Positions 1-12,986 of a stretch of 64,000 nt of DNA are shown here, one piece after another (positions within the stretch are counted from its first letter, which is position 1; each line of letters opens with the position of its first letter). The stretch comes from Anopheles merus. Lineage: Eukaryota; Arthropoda; Insecta; Diptera; Culicidae. Location: positions 21,426,808-21,490,807 of the forward strand of contig NC_054085.1 of assembly GCF_017562075.2 (NCBI RefSeq). Reading direction: 5' to 3'. The notes beneath the pieces were generated by a model. That model saw only the letters and a list, made by a program, of their open reading frames with translations, was not told the origin of the DNA and made no database searches. The translations under genes and the position numbers were made by a program.

Positions 1-2624
1 GGATGTGGCCAGGAAAGGGAAGATTAAACTTTTACGATGATGTACCGTGATGATGCCAAACCCTGATCGCATGACGTAGCAAATGTTACCGCCGGTCGCG
101 ACACGCTGACCCCGATAGAGCGACTGCGGCGCGACTTCGATCACGATCACGTGGAAACGAGATCCCGATGGGGGGGGGGGGGGGGTTATATTCTTGCCTT
201 GGCGTGCTACTCCTCCCTAAAACGATATAAGCGGGGTTGGATTACTTTCTCGCGCCGCCGCCGTTCGTGTTGCGATCGTTAGGGTCGTTTGTGGGTAATA
301 AATACGTCCTTTTTTGCGTGAACGCGTTATGTTTTTCTCTTCCATCTCCTCCAGTCCTGGCAGTGATTTGCGCGCGGACCGCGGAGGACCGGTTTGGGTC
401 TTGGTGACCTGCTTTAAATTCCCGTACCGTAGCATACACACAGCGATCTGACTTACGAGCGTACGAGATGCCTCTCCATGCATGCATGCATGCTGTGCGC
501 GTGTGATGGGATTCGGTTTGGTTAGTTGTCTCCCTGGGTACCTCTGCCGCCGGTGCGTACTCGATTTCGTACCGCATGCAAATAGCAATAAATCAAAACG
601 CTGATGAAACGTTAACGAGGGCAAATACGCTAAAGGGGGGTGGAGGATGTTGGAGCCACTTGGGTTAACGGTTGCTGCGGTGGTGTACAATCATCGTCTC
701 TCACGCATTTACTGCGATAGATCTCTCTGTGTGGACCCGTTTATCGGTCCAATTTCATCGCAATGGACTAATTTACCTGTGGTCCCGTGGCGTACCTTAT
801 AGCAGCACCCTTATATGCTGTGTGCACGGCGACGGTGTGACAGGGAAGTTCAGGGGACTCACATGCTGGGCAACTGTGGACCGGAAAAAGATTAGTCCAT
901 CTTGTGCCGAACGTCTTGTTTGTGGTCCTGTTTGCCTCGTTACGTTCTGTGGCGCAAGCCGAAGAAGATTTATTGAACTGGGGACATTTAGAAAGGGGTT
1001 TTAATGTTGATGTATGCCGTGGCCGTATGTGAAGGATCGTGTACCGTATGTGCAAGATGTATGCTGCCGTGTGTAGCAAACAGTTGGAAAGCTCTCTTCC
1101 CGATTGTACCTAGGAATTGTGATTTACGAAGGGGTTTAGAGATTGTTTTAGCCAAAAACTTGCCATCAAACGACATAATTGTGTGAGTTTTAAGGTTAAG
1201 TCGACAGTAAATCAAGCGTCAAGCGTTTCCAATGTTTCGTAGAAAATTTAAGTAAAATCGTGTTGTTTTTTCTCCAATTGTTCTGATGTCAAATTATTGA
1301 TTTCAGAAGATCGAGTTTGTTACTATCAACATTGGCTGTCGATAAAATTTAACGCCAAATGGAATGATGCCATTTGCGAGTGTTTTTCATTTGATATTAC
1401 AATAAACTTTGAGTATCCTTTAGGTGAGAGTTGTCTGCAGATATATTCTATGGATCCTACAAGACCTGAAGGAATCAATTTCTACCTGGAGAGACTCCTC
1501 GCAGCAGAGATTAATATGTTTAGTATGTCCAGGTAGTGGAATTACTTATTATGTCCAGAAAGTCTATATAGACCGGCAAGACCTCGTAGGTCGTTGCGCC
1601 AAAAGGATACGATGGGTGATCAGATGATGTTGGTAATGCACAACTTCATTATTTAGTAATCGAATAATTAGTTTCTTCACTATTGAATATAGTTCCTTGG
1701 ATATTATGTGGTTTATAGGAGTTTCAAGAGTTCTTATTATTTTGGGACACTTAATTGACTCTTACCTTACCTGGAAGTTAACTGTATTTGATGGGAATTA
1801 GACTCTAAGCACATTTGCAATCCAATAGTAATTTCCAATGCGTCTGTATTGGAGATATGATGATTATCATACAATTTATTGTAATATTTAAGGTACTACA
1901 GTTCTTCATCAAGTTTGTGAGGTATCTTTGCTGAACAAGATCATCTAGATCAGTAGTATTAAACGAGATGCTCAAGTAAAATCCATGTCACCTTGGAATG
2001 TAATTTTTGTAATACGTTATTTTGAAATTGTGATCTAAAGGGAATCGTCTATTGAGCAATGTACCAGGTATTATAGCGTATCTTCTTTATAGCTTCCGAC
2101 CGCTACACTTTTTAGCTACTGACCGTTCTCGTATGTGCAGTACCAATGAGCCTGCACCAGATATATTATGGAATATTATGGAAACCAGATGCGATGTGAC
2201 GAATGCTCAGCTAATATTATAAAGCTCCTAAGTAAAAAACAACTTCAACTCAAATTCCAAATCCATTAGCATGAATCCTATTCGGTTACAAGACCCATGG
2301 ACGGTCTCATAGCACTCGATTTGTACTAAAAACTTTGAGAAAATCATAAGCCACCTGCTGCACCATGGTACTGCTCATTAACGTTTGCACCTTTGATGTT
2401 GGAGTTTAAACGTGCTAGGAACGAGATTTCGTACTGCCACGCGAGCTCTCTCTCTCAATTGCAACCGTTTTCCACAAGCCGTAAAAGCTTTTCCAACTAA
2501 TAGCTCCTGTTCAAATTTTATGATTCAAATTCAAAATTTCCCTTACGTTTACCTACTATACTATCTGCAGAAGCACTATTTGAACTAACATTTTCCATAT
2601 ATTCCGTTTGTGGTTTTATTTCAG
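1..2624. other. Upstream intron or 5' flank of fz, no coding exon seen
   Basis: This stretch ends in a good 3' splice site, a T-rich tract followed by TTTCAG at 2619-2624, so at least its end is fz intron. No open frame here carries the cysteine pattern of a Frizzled Wnt-binding domain, so the N-terminal exon(s) must lie before the window. About the first 1.1 kb is mixed GC and the rest is AT-rich. It includes a run of 16 G at 170-185 and a short ATGC tandem near 478-494. The small open frames look like chance. Confidence 0.7.
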
Positions 2625-2744
2625 GTTACCAAGGATTGCGGTGCACCGTGCAACTCGATGTTCTTCTCGGAAAACGAACGCACCGTGCTGAAGTACTGGG
2701 TCGGCTCGTGGGCTGCCGTGTGCGTGGCGAGCTGTTTGTTCACG
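2625..2744 (+). CDS. fz: Frizzled, internal exon A (linker end and start of TM1)
   Basis: The exon is exactly 40 codons, phase 0 at both ends. It is bounded by TTTCAG at 2619-2624 and GTAAGT at 2745-2750. It encodes VTKDCGAPCN at its start, then FFSENERTVLKYWVGSW and the hydrophobic stretch AAVCVASCLFT. In the Frizzled family this is the cysteine-containing linker after the Wnt-binding domain, leading into TM1 of the seven-pass receptor. Frizzled sits in the plasma membrane, binds Wnt ligands and signals through Dishevelled in planar polarity and beta-catenin pathways. The DCGAPC and ERTV..YWVGSWAAVCVASCLFT stretches match my memory of insect fz much better than fz2. The reading joins exon B in frame inside TM1. 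No truncation or frameshift is seen. The phase-0 start is inferred from the open frame and from family alignment by memory. Confidence 0.93.
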
Positions 2745-5500
2745 GTAAGTGGGAAAGGATTTTGCGGGAGGGCATGACGCTAAGTTCGTGCCGAGTTTTA
2801 TAGCGTTCGAGCATAATACAATTACTGTGCCGGGAATATGAGTTTTGCGAACGATCCATGACACATGCGCGCGAAGCTGCGGAAGAGCGCGTGATGATGA
2901 GCCATGAAGCAGCCCCGGCGACGAATGATGGTAGGAATAATGATGAACTGGTGGTGATCGCCTTCACCCGGCGGGAAGCGGCAGCGGGCAGAATGTGCCA
3001 ACACGAATTAATAATTACTAAAGTTTTCTTCCGCACACCGTCGGGCTGCGATGCTTGCCTCATGCCTCCCCTTTCTGGTGCAAAAAATGATAATGAAAAC
3101 GATGCTTTTTGGTGCAAGTTTTCTGTCTCTCGCAGCCGCTGTAGCGGGTGCGTGGAGCTAGGAAAGCCGTCCGACGGAGGCTGAATCAAGGTAGTTGTGG
3201 TGCTGCCATATTTTCTCGTTGTTTGTGTAAAATGAACATTAAAATTGGTTGGAACAGGTTTTAATTTCTACACATTTGTTGTTGAATATTTGGTCGTTCG
3301 GATCATCTCACCGACGGGCAGGAAGCCACACACTCGCGCCACAACGCTCGAATTTTCCATTTGCCAACTCTACCAACCAGCCAAGGGAGCGGCTAAATAA
3401 ATTCAAATAAATTATAGAGCTTCTCGCATTTCGAATCGCGCACTCCAGTTCCTGGAACGCGGAAGGCGGCAACCATTCCCCGCACAGAGAGATCTGCACA
3501 AGTTTCGCTGGATTTTCGGACACGCTCATCTGCATTAACGGGAAACCCTCTATCCGGTCGCTGCTGCTGCTGCTGCTGCTGCTAATACGCTAAATTTGGT
3601 CGAATGAGTCTACACACTTCCAATTAGCGTGTGAAAATTAATCCACATCCGGCACACGTGGGGAAGATAGATATTCGGGCCAATCCACACCCGCACACTA
3701 TCATATCCCGGCAGGCTCGACGCGAACCTGTCAGTCGAGTCGAGGATGCACCCGACGACTGTCCCCGGGCTAGGGTTTTGTGGAATTCCAGGAACCATCG
3801 GGATGGCTCATGCGGTTCTGTGTACAGATTTACCCCCTCCAAAGATGGGGTTTTGTGACGCCATTCCGAACAAAGCCCAGCATTCTGCCAAAAGGTCGGT
3901 TTCTAATTGCAACCCCAAAAGAATGGGTAGCATCGAGATTTTGTGGTTCCGTCACAGGTGCGTTCGGACCTTCGGTTGGGTCTCTCTCTCCCTCCCTCTC
4001 ATCTGGATGGTGGATGTCGATGCTTTTGCCGTTGTTTGGTGTGTGTGATAGTTCTCCTCTTGAACACGTTTCCAATCCCTGGGATGAGGTTTTTTTCGGG
4101 TGGGGGAGTCGGGATTGTGCAATTGAATTGACTTGAGCTGTTATTTTCGACCCCCGGAAGTCACGTTTGCACACTGGTTTTGTTGTGGCGATGCACAGGT
4201 GCATGGTTGAACGCTTAACACACGCTCTCTTCTTTCAGGACGACCCGGTTGAGAGAGGTTGAGAGTGTGGTTGAGAAAGAGGTTATCGATTTCTTCCTTC
4301 CTGACAGATATTGGAAATGGAATGCATGCTGAGTAGAATTATTTGCTCTCTACTGTAAGGGAAATTTGGTAAATCGTTCACAGTGAATGGGTAAAGCATT
4401 GCTTGTGTATTTTCCTTTGCTGTAGAACGAATGGATTGTTGTCTACTTATTCTCTGACCAAAGACGCCTGACGTACAAATATTACAATAAATGCTCGGCA
4501 AAACGGAATGATTCCTACAATGTCTCTCTTATACCTACGCTCCAATTCACCATCAGTTTATTTATACATTAATCAAAAATCATAACCCATTCCCCGCTGC
4601 AGGCTCTCGAATTGCAAATCATCCACACTGCACTGCCCATCCATTCGCATTCTTTCGGAGTTTTTGTTTGATTTTTCATTACAAAAATAGCTTTGCTCGT
4701 CTGTGCCCAGTGGCTCCCACTCTGATGGACAATGTCATATCCGAAAGCCTGCAGTACGTACGTCCTCCGTTTTCAATCATCTCCATGTCATATTTGTTTG
4801 CTCGTACCTTACTCACCCCGTTATCCTTCATCCAATACCATGCAGGGACATCTCATCAGAAACAAAAAAAGAAAAATCAGGTCAAGTCCTTTTGGAAAGT
4901 TCTTTTTGGAGACTGAGCTCAGTGGACGGTGGTGTGTTCCTGCTTTATTGCAATGCCAACTCAATCAGGCTCAACCTGATTTTGTGTGCGAGCTTTTGGC
5001 AGCGTTTCAACAAATCCCGCATAATGTGCATTGAGATGGCATTGGTTTTTTTTTCTTGCTATATTTGTTTCATTGCTTCTCTTTGGGAAATCTATCATCG
5101 AAAAATGGATGGTTTGAAACGTAGGCTGCTGGTTGGTGGTAATCTGCAACTTTGTTTGCACTTTGATTTGACAAACTAGATGAGAAATGTGAGGTTGAAA
5201 TGGTTTTAGTTCTATAATTTTATGTAAAAAATTATCCCTGTGATGGATGTGGATATAAGCTTTTCACTTGCATATAATGGCATTTTTAGCAAATGCACCG
5301 AAAAGTTGAAAAAGATGGAAGTGTAGACAAAATTCCAATGACGTGTATGTACATCGAACGTCCTTTAGAAGGAAAAAAAACTGGCATTTGATTAGTTCTG
5401 TTCATTTTTGCCTTAAATAGTGAATGGTCAGTTTCAGTAAAAATGCACTGAAATTTAGAAGTCCAAGCGTCTTGTAAAGTTTGTAAGTTAGTCGAGCTCG
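2745..5500. other. fz intron A-B, first part, no gene seen
   Basis: The intron opens with the consensus donor GTAAGT. It contains a (CTG) run at 3561-3583 and unremarkable mixed-composition DNA. The short open frames have no domain or splice support. A good-looking acceptor (CTCTTCTTTCAG) ends at 4239, but no exon with a fitting donor and a conserved frame follows it. Confidence 0.6.
3561..3583. repeat. (CTG)n microsatellite, about 7.7 units
   Basis: A pure CTG run is visible in intron A-B. It is not in a supported coding frame. Confidence 0.9.
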
Positions 5501-5539
5501 CTACATGGTATTTGGTTCAATCCAGAAAAAACGTTTGCA

Positions 5540-6090
<551 letters not shown>

Positions 6091-6124
6091 TACAATGGAA
6101 ATAATTATAGTGAAAATATTAGTA

Positions 6125-6178
6125 GTTATTATTATTATTATAATTATTATTATTATTATTATAATTATTATTATTATG

Positions 6179-6262
<84 letters not shown>
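6125..6262. repeat. (ATT)n simple-repeat tract, opposite orientation
   Basis: After a ~36-bp spacer the repeat continues as ATT, the reverse complement of the preceding AAT tract. It is pure from about 6181 to 6262 (~27 units). The two tracts form one large inverted repeat. The SINE starts directly at its right edge. Confidence 0.95.
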
Positions 6263-6470
6263 GTAGCCGGTCTCATGGTACAGTCGTCAACTCGTACGAC
6301 TTAACAACATGCCCGTCATGGGTTCAAGCCCCGAATAGACCGTGCCGCCATACGTAGGACTGACTATCCTGCTATGGGGGGAAATCAATAAGTCACTGAA
6401 AGCCAACCCCACAAGTGGGTTGGCAGGCCTTGACCGTCATCGATTGTTGAGCCAAAGAAGAAGAAGAAGA
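6263..6470 (+). mobile_element. tRNA-derived SINE with GAA-repeat tail
   Basis: This unique ~208-bp segment sits between two ATT arrays. It has a tRNA-like pol III promoter: an A-box-like TGGTACAGTCG at 6276-6286 and a B box GGTTCAAGCC at 6321-6330. A tRNA-unrelated body follows, with a small inverted repeat (CCAACCC...GGGTTGG), and it ends in GCCAAAGAAGAAGAAGAAGA. This layout (tRNA head, body, short GAA tail) is that of mosquito SINEs and reminds me of the Anopheles SINE200 type; the family name is from memory. Its head matches the minus-strand element at 34376-34536. Such elements are copied by LINE machinery and encode no protein. The exact 5' end is uncertain by a few bases. Confidence 0.82.
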
Positions 6471-6521
6471 TTATTATTGTTATTAATATTATTATGATTA
6501 TTATTTTTATCATTATTATAA

Positions 6522-6583
<62 letters not shown>

Positions 6584-6636
6584 GTTATTGTCATTACTAT
6601 TATTATTATTATTAATTTTGTTATTATTATTGTGAT
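6471..6636. repeat. (ATT)n tract downstream of the SINE
   Basis: Imperfect ATT repeat resumes immediately after the SINE tail. It is pure from about 6525 to 6582, then degrades with G and C interruptions. It has the same orientation as the tract left of the SINE, which fits a single ATT array split by SINE insertion. Confidence 0.93.
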
Positions 6637-9070
6637 AATATTAGTACTGTTAACAATAACAATATTAATAATAGTAACATAAATTAATTTTGTCACTTTG
6701 TGTGCATCAGTGTAACTGAAAAGTCATGTTATACCGGTTGTTCCTCGAATCCAAGGCTATAAAGTTGCTTCCCACCCTCAGCCGGAGCTAACACATGCAA
6801 CAAGCTACGAAATAATTCTCAATGTGCGGAGAAAAGAATCGCAATTCCAAAGGAAGAAAAAACACACAACAATCCCTATTAGTATTGCCTTGTTGCCGAC
6901 GAAATAAACGTCACCGCCATTTCAAACCGGCGGCCCGGTATAACAATCGTTTGCTAAATTGGCAAACTTTTTGCTCCCTCCCCCAGCCCCAGTGACAGAA
7001 GAAGAAGAAGTTGCGCACTGGCCGCGCTCGCTCCTCTTTGTTTCTGCTTTTTTTTCAAACTTCTCCCCAAGCAAACCACCACCGCCAGGTGCATCTTCCC
7101 GGGCACCAGCCTTAAGGACGCACGCCTTCCTGCCCTTCGCATTTGCATGCTCCGCTCGTGTTCAGTGTGTGTGCCACTGGTTTGGTAAAAATCGGCGAAA
7201 TCCTTTGACGCCGCTGACAGCATCGCGCAAGGAAAATGCAAGCGCAAGATTTATTGCACCCCCGGTCACTGGCATCCAGTAGAGCAAGGGAGACAGAAAG
7301 GGAGAGTGGGTGAGTTGGTGTGTTTTTTTGAACTTCTTTTGAAAAAGTACCGGCAGCAGCAAACAGCGCACGCAAACACGGCAAAGATTGGGCAAAGGGG
7401 GTTGGGCGTGTAATGACCGTGCTGCACAGAAAAGTTCCCTCCCCGCTGGGACGGGATTTTTTCTGTGTGTGTGTTTGTTGGTTTGCGGGATGCACTACCA
7501 TCGTTCTTCCCATGGTTTATTTCCGTTAAAATGCATCCGTTTCGTGTGCCGCACGCCCCGGCACACATTTGGCTTACATTTGCATGGATGCACCCGCCGA
7601 ATCTCGAATGCGCGCAATTTGTGTTTCTCCCTCGCTGTGTGTGTGTGTGTGTGTTTGTTTGGCGATTTTTCGTGCCGATTGGCAAGACGTCGGTGTGTCA
7701 CCTTTTTGGCGAATTTGCACACGCTCTAAGGGGGCAGCAAGCAAAAAGCCAGCCCACTACCAACCAAATGAAAAGAAAGATGCCGCCAGAAGCGTTTTTG
7801 TGTGTGTGTGGGGTTTGTGGTGTGCTTGTCGGAGAGTGTTTTTTGTGTTTACATTCGCCTACCAAACGCGGATAGATGGTCGTTGATTTTCCAACTCCGC
7901 TCTCACTTCACTTTTAGCACCGGTTTTTGCTACTTTAACTTCCACTACTACGGAGCAATGTTTACTTCCCGTTCGGTGCATGGCGCATGGCCGTTGTTCA
8001 AACAATTGCAAAAAGTGCATCAACAGTGTGTGTGTGTATGCAGCTGTATGCTGCACACTTCATTGCGGTCGTGTACGAATCCATCTTCATCGTTCGTTGT
8101 GTGGCTCGCACGAACGGTAGGCAATAAAGTAATGCTCCGCAGGCTTCTCGAGTGGCAGGCATCATGTCCCACTGCCCAAACGCGACCAACCAACTGTGTG
8201 TGCTCTTTGAATGTCGCAATTCGGTCAAAAAGCAAGAAGCAAAAAATAAAAACGAATGTTAACCACGAACCTTCAGTGCGGCTTCCCATCTCCGGTCGAT
8301 TCCCGCTGCCTTGTGAATCGAAGTGTCCTCGGCAATCTGAACACACAACCGGTGAGCACGAGCACGATAAAGCGATCAGTGGGCCATTGGTTGGAGACGT
8401 TTGCATACTCGTTTCTTCATTTGGAGTTCGGAAAAAAGTAAAGAATGTGCACAAGAAACGCATCACTTCTCCAACGCGGCCGCGCAACGCCCGGCCCCGG
8501 TGATGAATCGCACAATTTACGAGCGTTGAGTGAATTTCCATTTGCGGATCGTGTACGCGCGCGCCCGGCTCGAATCGTGATTGATGGAAAAAGGCGGTTT
8601 AATTTGCTCAGGCCCTTCATCGTGCGGCTGCTCACCGTGAATGGTGTAGGGCTAGCATTGAAACACGTCGACGGGGTCCCAAAGAACCGAGCGTCGCGCG
8701 ATGGGAAGCGGGAACGCGCTCTCATTTGCCTGCGCTTCGTTCAAATAATGATGACGTCCTCTGTCCGGGGCACGGTGCGTTTTGGGCGAGTTGAAACAAA
8801 ATACCGCCGGCAGCAAAAAAAGGCATTGGCAAGCCCTACACTACTCACTGTTTTGTGTGTTCGTTCGGTTGCTACCGGGCAACGGTTAGGCGATTTTTTA
8901 ATTTGTTGCCCGTCTGTTTTCGCATTCATATTTTGCCAATGTTTATCCTGCCGGCGCTGGCTGCTGGTGCGTTGTGGGAGTGTGTTTTTGTGTATTTCAT
9001 TCGTTCTTATGCTTTTTCTCTCTCACATATTCATGCTTTTTTTCCGTTTCCCTTTTCTTTCGCTTCACAG
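6637..9070. other. fz intron A-B, last part, no gene seen
   Basis: Mixed-composition intronic DNA with short TG runs (near 7637-7654 and 8026-8036). It ends in a long polypyrimidine tract and CTTCACAG, the acceptor of exon B. Long open frames (7802-8503 and 8445-9077 on +, others on -) have no recognisable domain, no splice support and no consistent composition, and I treat them as chance. Confidence 0.6.
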
Positions 9071-9265
9071 GTTCTGACGTTCCTGATCGACTCGTCCCGT
9101 TTTCGGTACCCGGAGCGCCCGATAGTGTTTCTCGCGATATGCTACCTGATCGTCGGCTGCGCGTACGTGGCCGGTCTCGGTGCGGGCGATTCCGTCGCCT
9201 GCCGGGAACCGTTCCAGTCGCACATCAAAATCGGCCGGATGCAGATGCTGTCGACCATCACACAG
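9071..9265 (+). CDS. fz: Frizzled, internal exon B (TM1 end, ICL1, TM2, ECL1)
   Basis: The exon is exactly 65 codons, phase 0 at both ends, between CTTCACAG (ends 9070) and GTAAGG (9266). In order it encodes VLTFLIDSSRFRYPERPIVF, which is the end of TM1, the conserved first intracellular loop and the start of TM2. TM2 then runs through AICYLIVGCAYVAGLGAG, followed by the first extracellular loop with SVACREPF and IGRMQMLSTITQ. The cysteine in VACREP is the family's conserved loop cysteine, expected to form a disulfide. The arginine-rich SSRFRYPERP loop is on the Dishevelled-facing side. The match to insect fz from memory is near identity over much of this exon. The frame continues from exon A through the TM1 split and into exon C. 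No disruption is seen. Confidence 0.95.
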
Positions 9266-10062
9266 GTAAGGGTAGCACATGCTTGGTCATGCTCTGTACT
9301 GCAGCAGGATGGACTTTGGGGGGGGGGGGGGGGGGGGGGGCGGTTGACGTGGTTTTGATTTTAGGAGAAATCAATTCGAGTATTTCGCACGTTTAAGGAG
9401 GTTCCAATGGAGATTTGTTTTTTTTTTATTGTGATAGTTGATGACTGAAAGAATGTAAAGAAAGTATTGGAAATGAATATTATAAAGCCTAGAGTTTTAA
9501 TTTTAATGTAACTCCAGTTGGAGCACAAAACATGAAATTCGATTGAATTTGTCTCAGGTTGTGGGCTTTTATTCAACCAGTGCTTTCCATATCCAATTTG
9601 TGCTTTCCATACCCAATTCACCTGCTGGTACATAGAACTTTGACAATTTTGAATTGTTTAATGCTTTTGACCATAAAGAGATTTCCCAAACAAGTTGCTT
9701 TACATCTGTTTTAATAGCAAAATTTAAATTCATACTGGCACAAATAAAAAAAACTAAAACGATCAATTAACCATGAGCCAATGTTGAAATGTTAATGCCA
9801 TACTTTAGTTTTCTTGAGCAGCAAAGACAACTGGTATTTTTAAAGCTACATTTATATAAGAAAAACCATCTGTTTTAGTTCATTGTAGATCTGTAATAGC
9901 CCAAATGAACTAATGATATATTGTCCCAAGTCTTACACTCGGGTCAAATTTCAATGTGCGAGCCATTTCTGACCAACTTGAAGACATTGCAGTGGAATCA
10001 ATCATTTATTTTAATTTTAATTTAATTTTATTTTAAATCTTATTTTAATCTTCAATCTTATA
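9266..10062. other. fz intron B-C, first part
   Basis: Donor GTAAGG, then a G23 homopolymer at 9318-9340, then AT-rich DNA with no gene. A short ATTTTAATTTTA-type tract lies just before the inverted-repeat element at 10063. Confidence 0.6.
9318..9340 (+). repeat. G23 homopolymer close to the exon B donor
   Basis: Twenty-three consecutive G are read on the + strand, starting 52 nt after the 5' splice site of exon B. Runs this long can form G-quadruplexes. Intronic G-runs near donors are known binding sites for hnRNP F/H-type splicing factors. The exact length may be a sequencing or assembly estimate. Confidence 0.9.
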
Positions 10063-11139
10063 TAGGGTAAATGTACCAGTATTGGGCAGGTTAGTATAGC
10101 AGTTTCACTAAAACTGCTGGTACACTTACAAATTTTATTACTTTTCATGAAAGTGACATTATTTTGAACGATAAACTATCGTATTATGTTGTGCTGTTTT
10201 TAATTTGCCGATTTAAATGTATTTTTTAGAGATATTCGTGAAAATGCAAACACCGTTTTTGTTCCCATTTTCGGCAGTTTGGTAATATTTTCGGCAGGCT
10301 GTGCTCCTATTTTCGGCAACGCGAATACGGGTCGGTAAATGTTTTAAGCAATGCCAAAAAGTAGACAAAAATGATCAAAACAGTTTTACACTCTCACCTT
10401 CGTAAGATTGGTGTTGAAAAGTACTTAAATTATTTATTTTATGTTGCCCATTTTGGGCATTTTGTTGGCAATTTTTACAGTCATTTTGATTTGAGTTACA
10501 AACAAAGTAGGCATTGGAGAAATGAGACTTCCTGACGGCTGTAGAGTACGGCTCCGACTGGCTCTCAAATTATTGTTTTTCTCTCAAGTTATTGGATTAT
10601 GTATAGTGAAATTGGTGAAATTTGATACAAGAAATGTAGTTTTATGTGTCGACATACGCATTGTAGTGTTCTGATCAAGTTATAAATGAATATGCAGCAA
10701 AATCAAAAGTGCGTTATCTGTAAAAAATTTACATTTACCGTGTAAATTTTTTTCGGCAGCATTTAAAGAGAAAAATAGCTTGTTTTTCGTGATTTTAAAA
10801 TTCCAAGCGGGCTAGAATGACTGCTGCAGCCATATAATCTTTCATAAAAACCACCTTTTGATTGTGTTAGTGCTCTGGTTCTCTTAATAATGAAACCTGC
10901 CGAACTATTGGCTGACAGCAAATCTGCCGAAAAATTGTGAACTCCGCACATTTTGTTTGATATTTTGGAAAATATGCATGGGAATGATGTGAAACTTCGT
11001 GTATGAATAACAAATGAGCTTATCTGTATTTAAAAAATATGTGTAGAGACAATCTTCAACGCGTTTTTACGTAATAAAAACGTTTTTAGTTATGCTGCCG
11101 AAAACAGGTACACTGCCGAATACTGCTACAGTTACCCTA
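10063..11139. mobile_element. Non-autonomous DNA transposon with TA duplication and CGGCA sub-terminal repeats
   Basis: The left end reads TAGGGTAAATGTACCAGTAT and the right end, reverse-complemented, reads TAGGGTAACTGTAGCAGTAT. The match continues to GGCAG with few mismatches. Terminal TA on each side fits a TA target duplication, as in Tc1/mariner-like elements. Inside, the motif TCGGCAG/TTTTCGGCA recurs in forward orientation near 10271, 10291, 10312 and 10752, and in reverse near 10899, 10925, 11094 and 11113. This is a sub-terminal repeat architecture. No transposase open frame is present, so it would depend on one elsewhere. At about 1,073 bp it is long for a MITE. Superfamily assignment rests on the TA ends only. 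Confidence 0.72.
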
Positions 11140-12941
11140 GATGTTTTAAAATGAAAAAATAAAAAGTCGGCCTTAATTGTACCACAAATTTCATACAACT
11201 TCATCAGCCCTGGAATTTCTCAATTATTTGTCTAAAGTATTCAGTAAATTCTTTGAAGTCAGATGATTGACGATTCAGTGATGCAATTTTAATTTAAACA
11301 CTAAAGAAAACTTCAGTCAATGTATCTAAAATTACAATTTGTTGCCAACACAGCGTGATACCTAAAAATAGCTGAACAGTCTTACTGGTTGTTATCATTC
11401 AGCAGCAAACCTTCAGCGCAAATTTCAACCACTTTCACACAATTCATTCCAATCACCGGTAAACATATTGGAGATATCAATTATGGGATGAAGGAATCAC
11501 AACCGTTCTCCGCGGACACCTTCACATTGCTGTGCCCCGCTCAAACGCCGCCTCTCCCACGTGACCGTTTGCAAAAAGTAATATTCTGCCGGCTAATAGA
11601 CGTTATGTGTGGCGCACATTGGCAGGTTTATTGAATGTGGCGTGACAGCAGCAGCAGCACCAGCAGGCAGCAATCACCTCTTCCAGGGGCGTTATCTTTT
11701 TCGTTTCGGTGCAATGTGTGGCAAATATGTTATTGGTTCCTTACCACGGGATGCTTGGATAAGAGGGAGAGTACCGCACCAGCGTCTGTGTCTGTGATTC
11801 GAAGTCAATTTTCATACATAAATGTCAGACGCTCTCGTACCCCGTACCAGGTTTGGTCCTTCGAGCCGGAATCATTCGAATCCGTGGTAGACGTTGCTGC
11901 CACACTGATAGACTTTTGGCAGTTGCGATAATATTGGTTTTTACAATCGAACCAATATGTGTGCTGGCAGAGAGAAAGAGAGCGATAGATCAATGGGAGA
12001 AAGTGCTACTTCGTTCTGAAGGAAATGAGACTGTCCAGCAAATGTCAGCCACACATCGACTGGGCAAGAACGTGCCTGAATTGTTTGGCCTATGTATGTG
12101 TGTGTGGGCGCTCAAAACGCTTGTGTCCTCTCACAATGAAGCAGCTCCCCCTCACGTGCACTATATGAATCATCTGTCGCTTTATCATGTACGTACGGAC
12201 CGCCAAAGAGTTCATTATTTGTGGACAACGTTCCCCAGCTCCAGGACTTCGACTCTGGGGCGCGAGGATGGTTGTTTGAGCTTTCGGAGCTCACGGAGGG
12301 TGTCACAGACGTGCACATCGATGCGACCACATCGCTAAAAGCCCGTGTATGCGCTCCCTGGGTTTGCTTTCCCGGCCGCTCTGTGGTAAGGCTTCTTTCA
12401 CGGCTGAATGCAGTTATCGCACAGTTCCGTGGTCGTCCAGTCCAGCCCGGTGCTGCTGGTGCCCGGTTCGCGGCATACGTCAAACGCGTTTGGTGGAACT
12501 GAAGCATAATGCGGCCGTTGCTGCTGATCTCCTGCGGTTCCTTCCGCTGCTTATGCTGTTCATGCTGCTACATAGCCTCGTCGCGGAAAGTTCAACCACC
12601 TCGCATCACTCGCTCTCCACCAAACCGCCGTCAAGTGGGTCGATGGTTCGGTGATTCTCGGACACACACACATGCCAACTCAGAACCGTGTGTAGCCAAT
12701 ATCTATCGATTCAAACAATCGCCCTGAATGTGCGTACGCTTAGCTCCACCCCAAGTACGCATGCCTCCACACTCCTTCACCCCTCAACCACCACAACGAC
12801 ATGTGGTTAAACCAGTTCTTTGTTATTATTTCCATCTTGGATGAAACATGTTTCCTCTACCCGTTCTCGTTTCACCGTTTTCGCAGCACAGCACACCCCG
12901 CTACGGGGCGGCCCTCGGACCTTTGTGCTATGTTGCTTTAG

Positions 12942-12986
<45 letters not shown>

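Noticed and set aside
7802..9077. Overlapping + frames of 233 and 210 codons before exon B
   Set aside because: They run through the TG repeats and the polypyrimidine tract of the exon B acceptor and look like no protein family.
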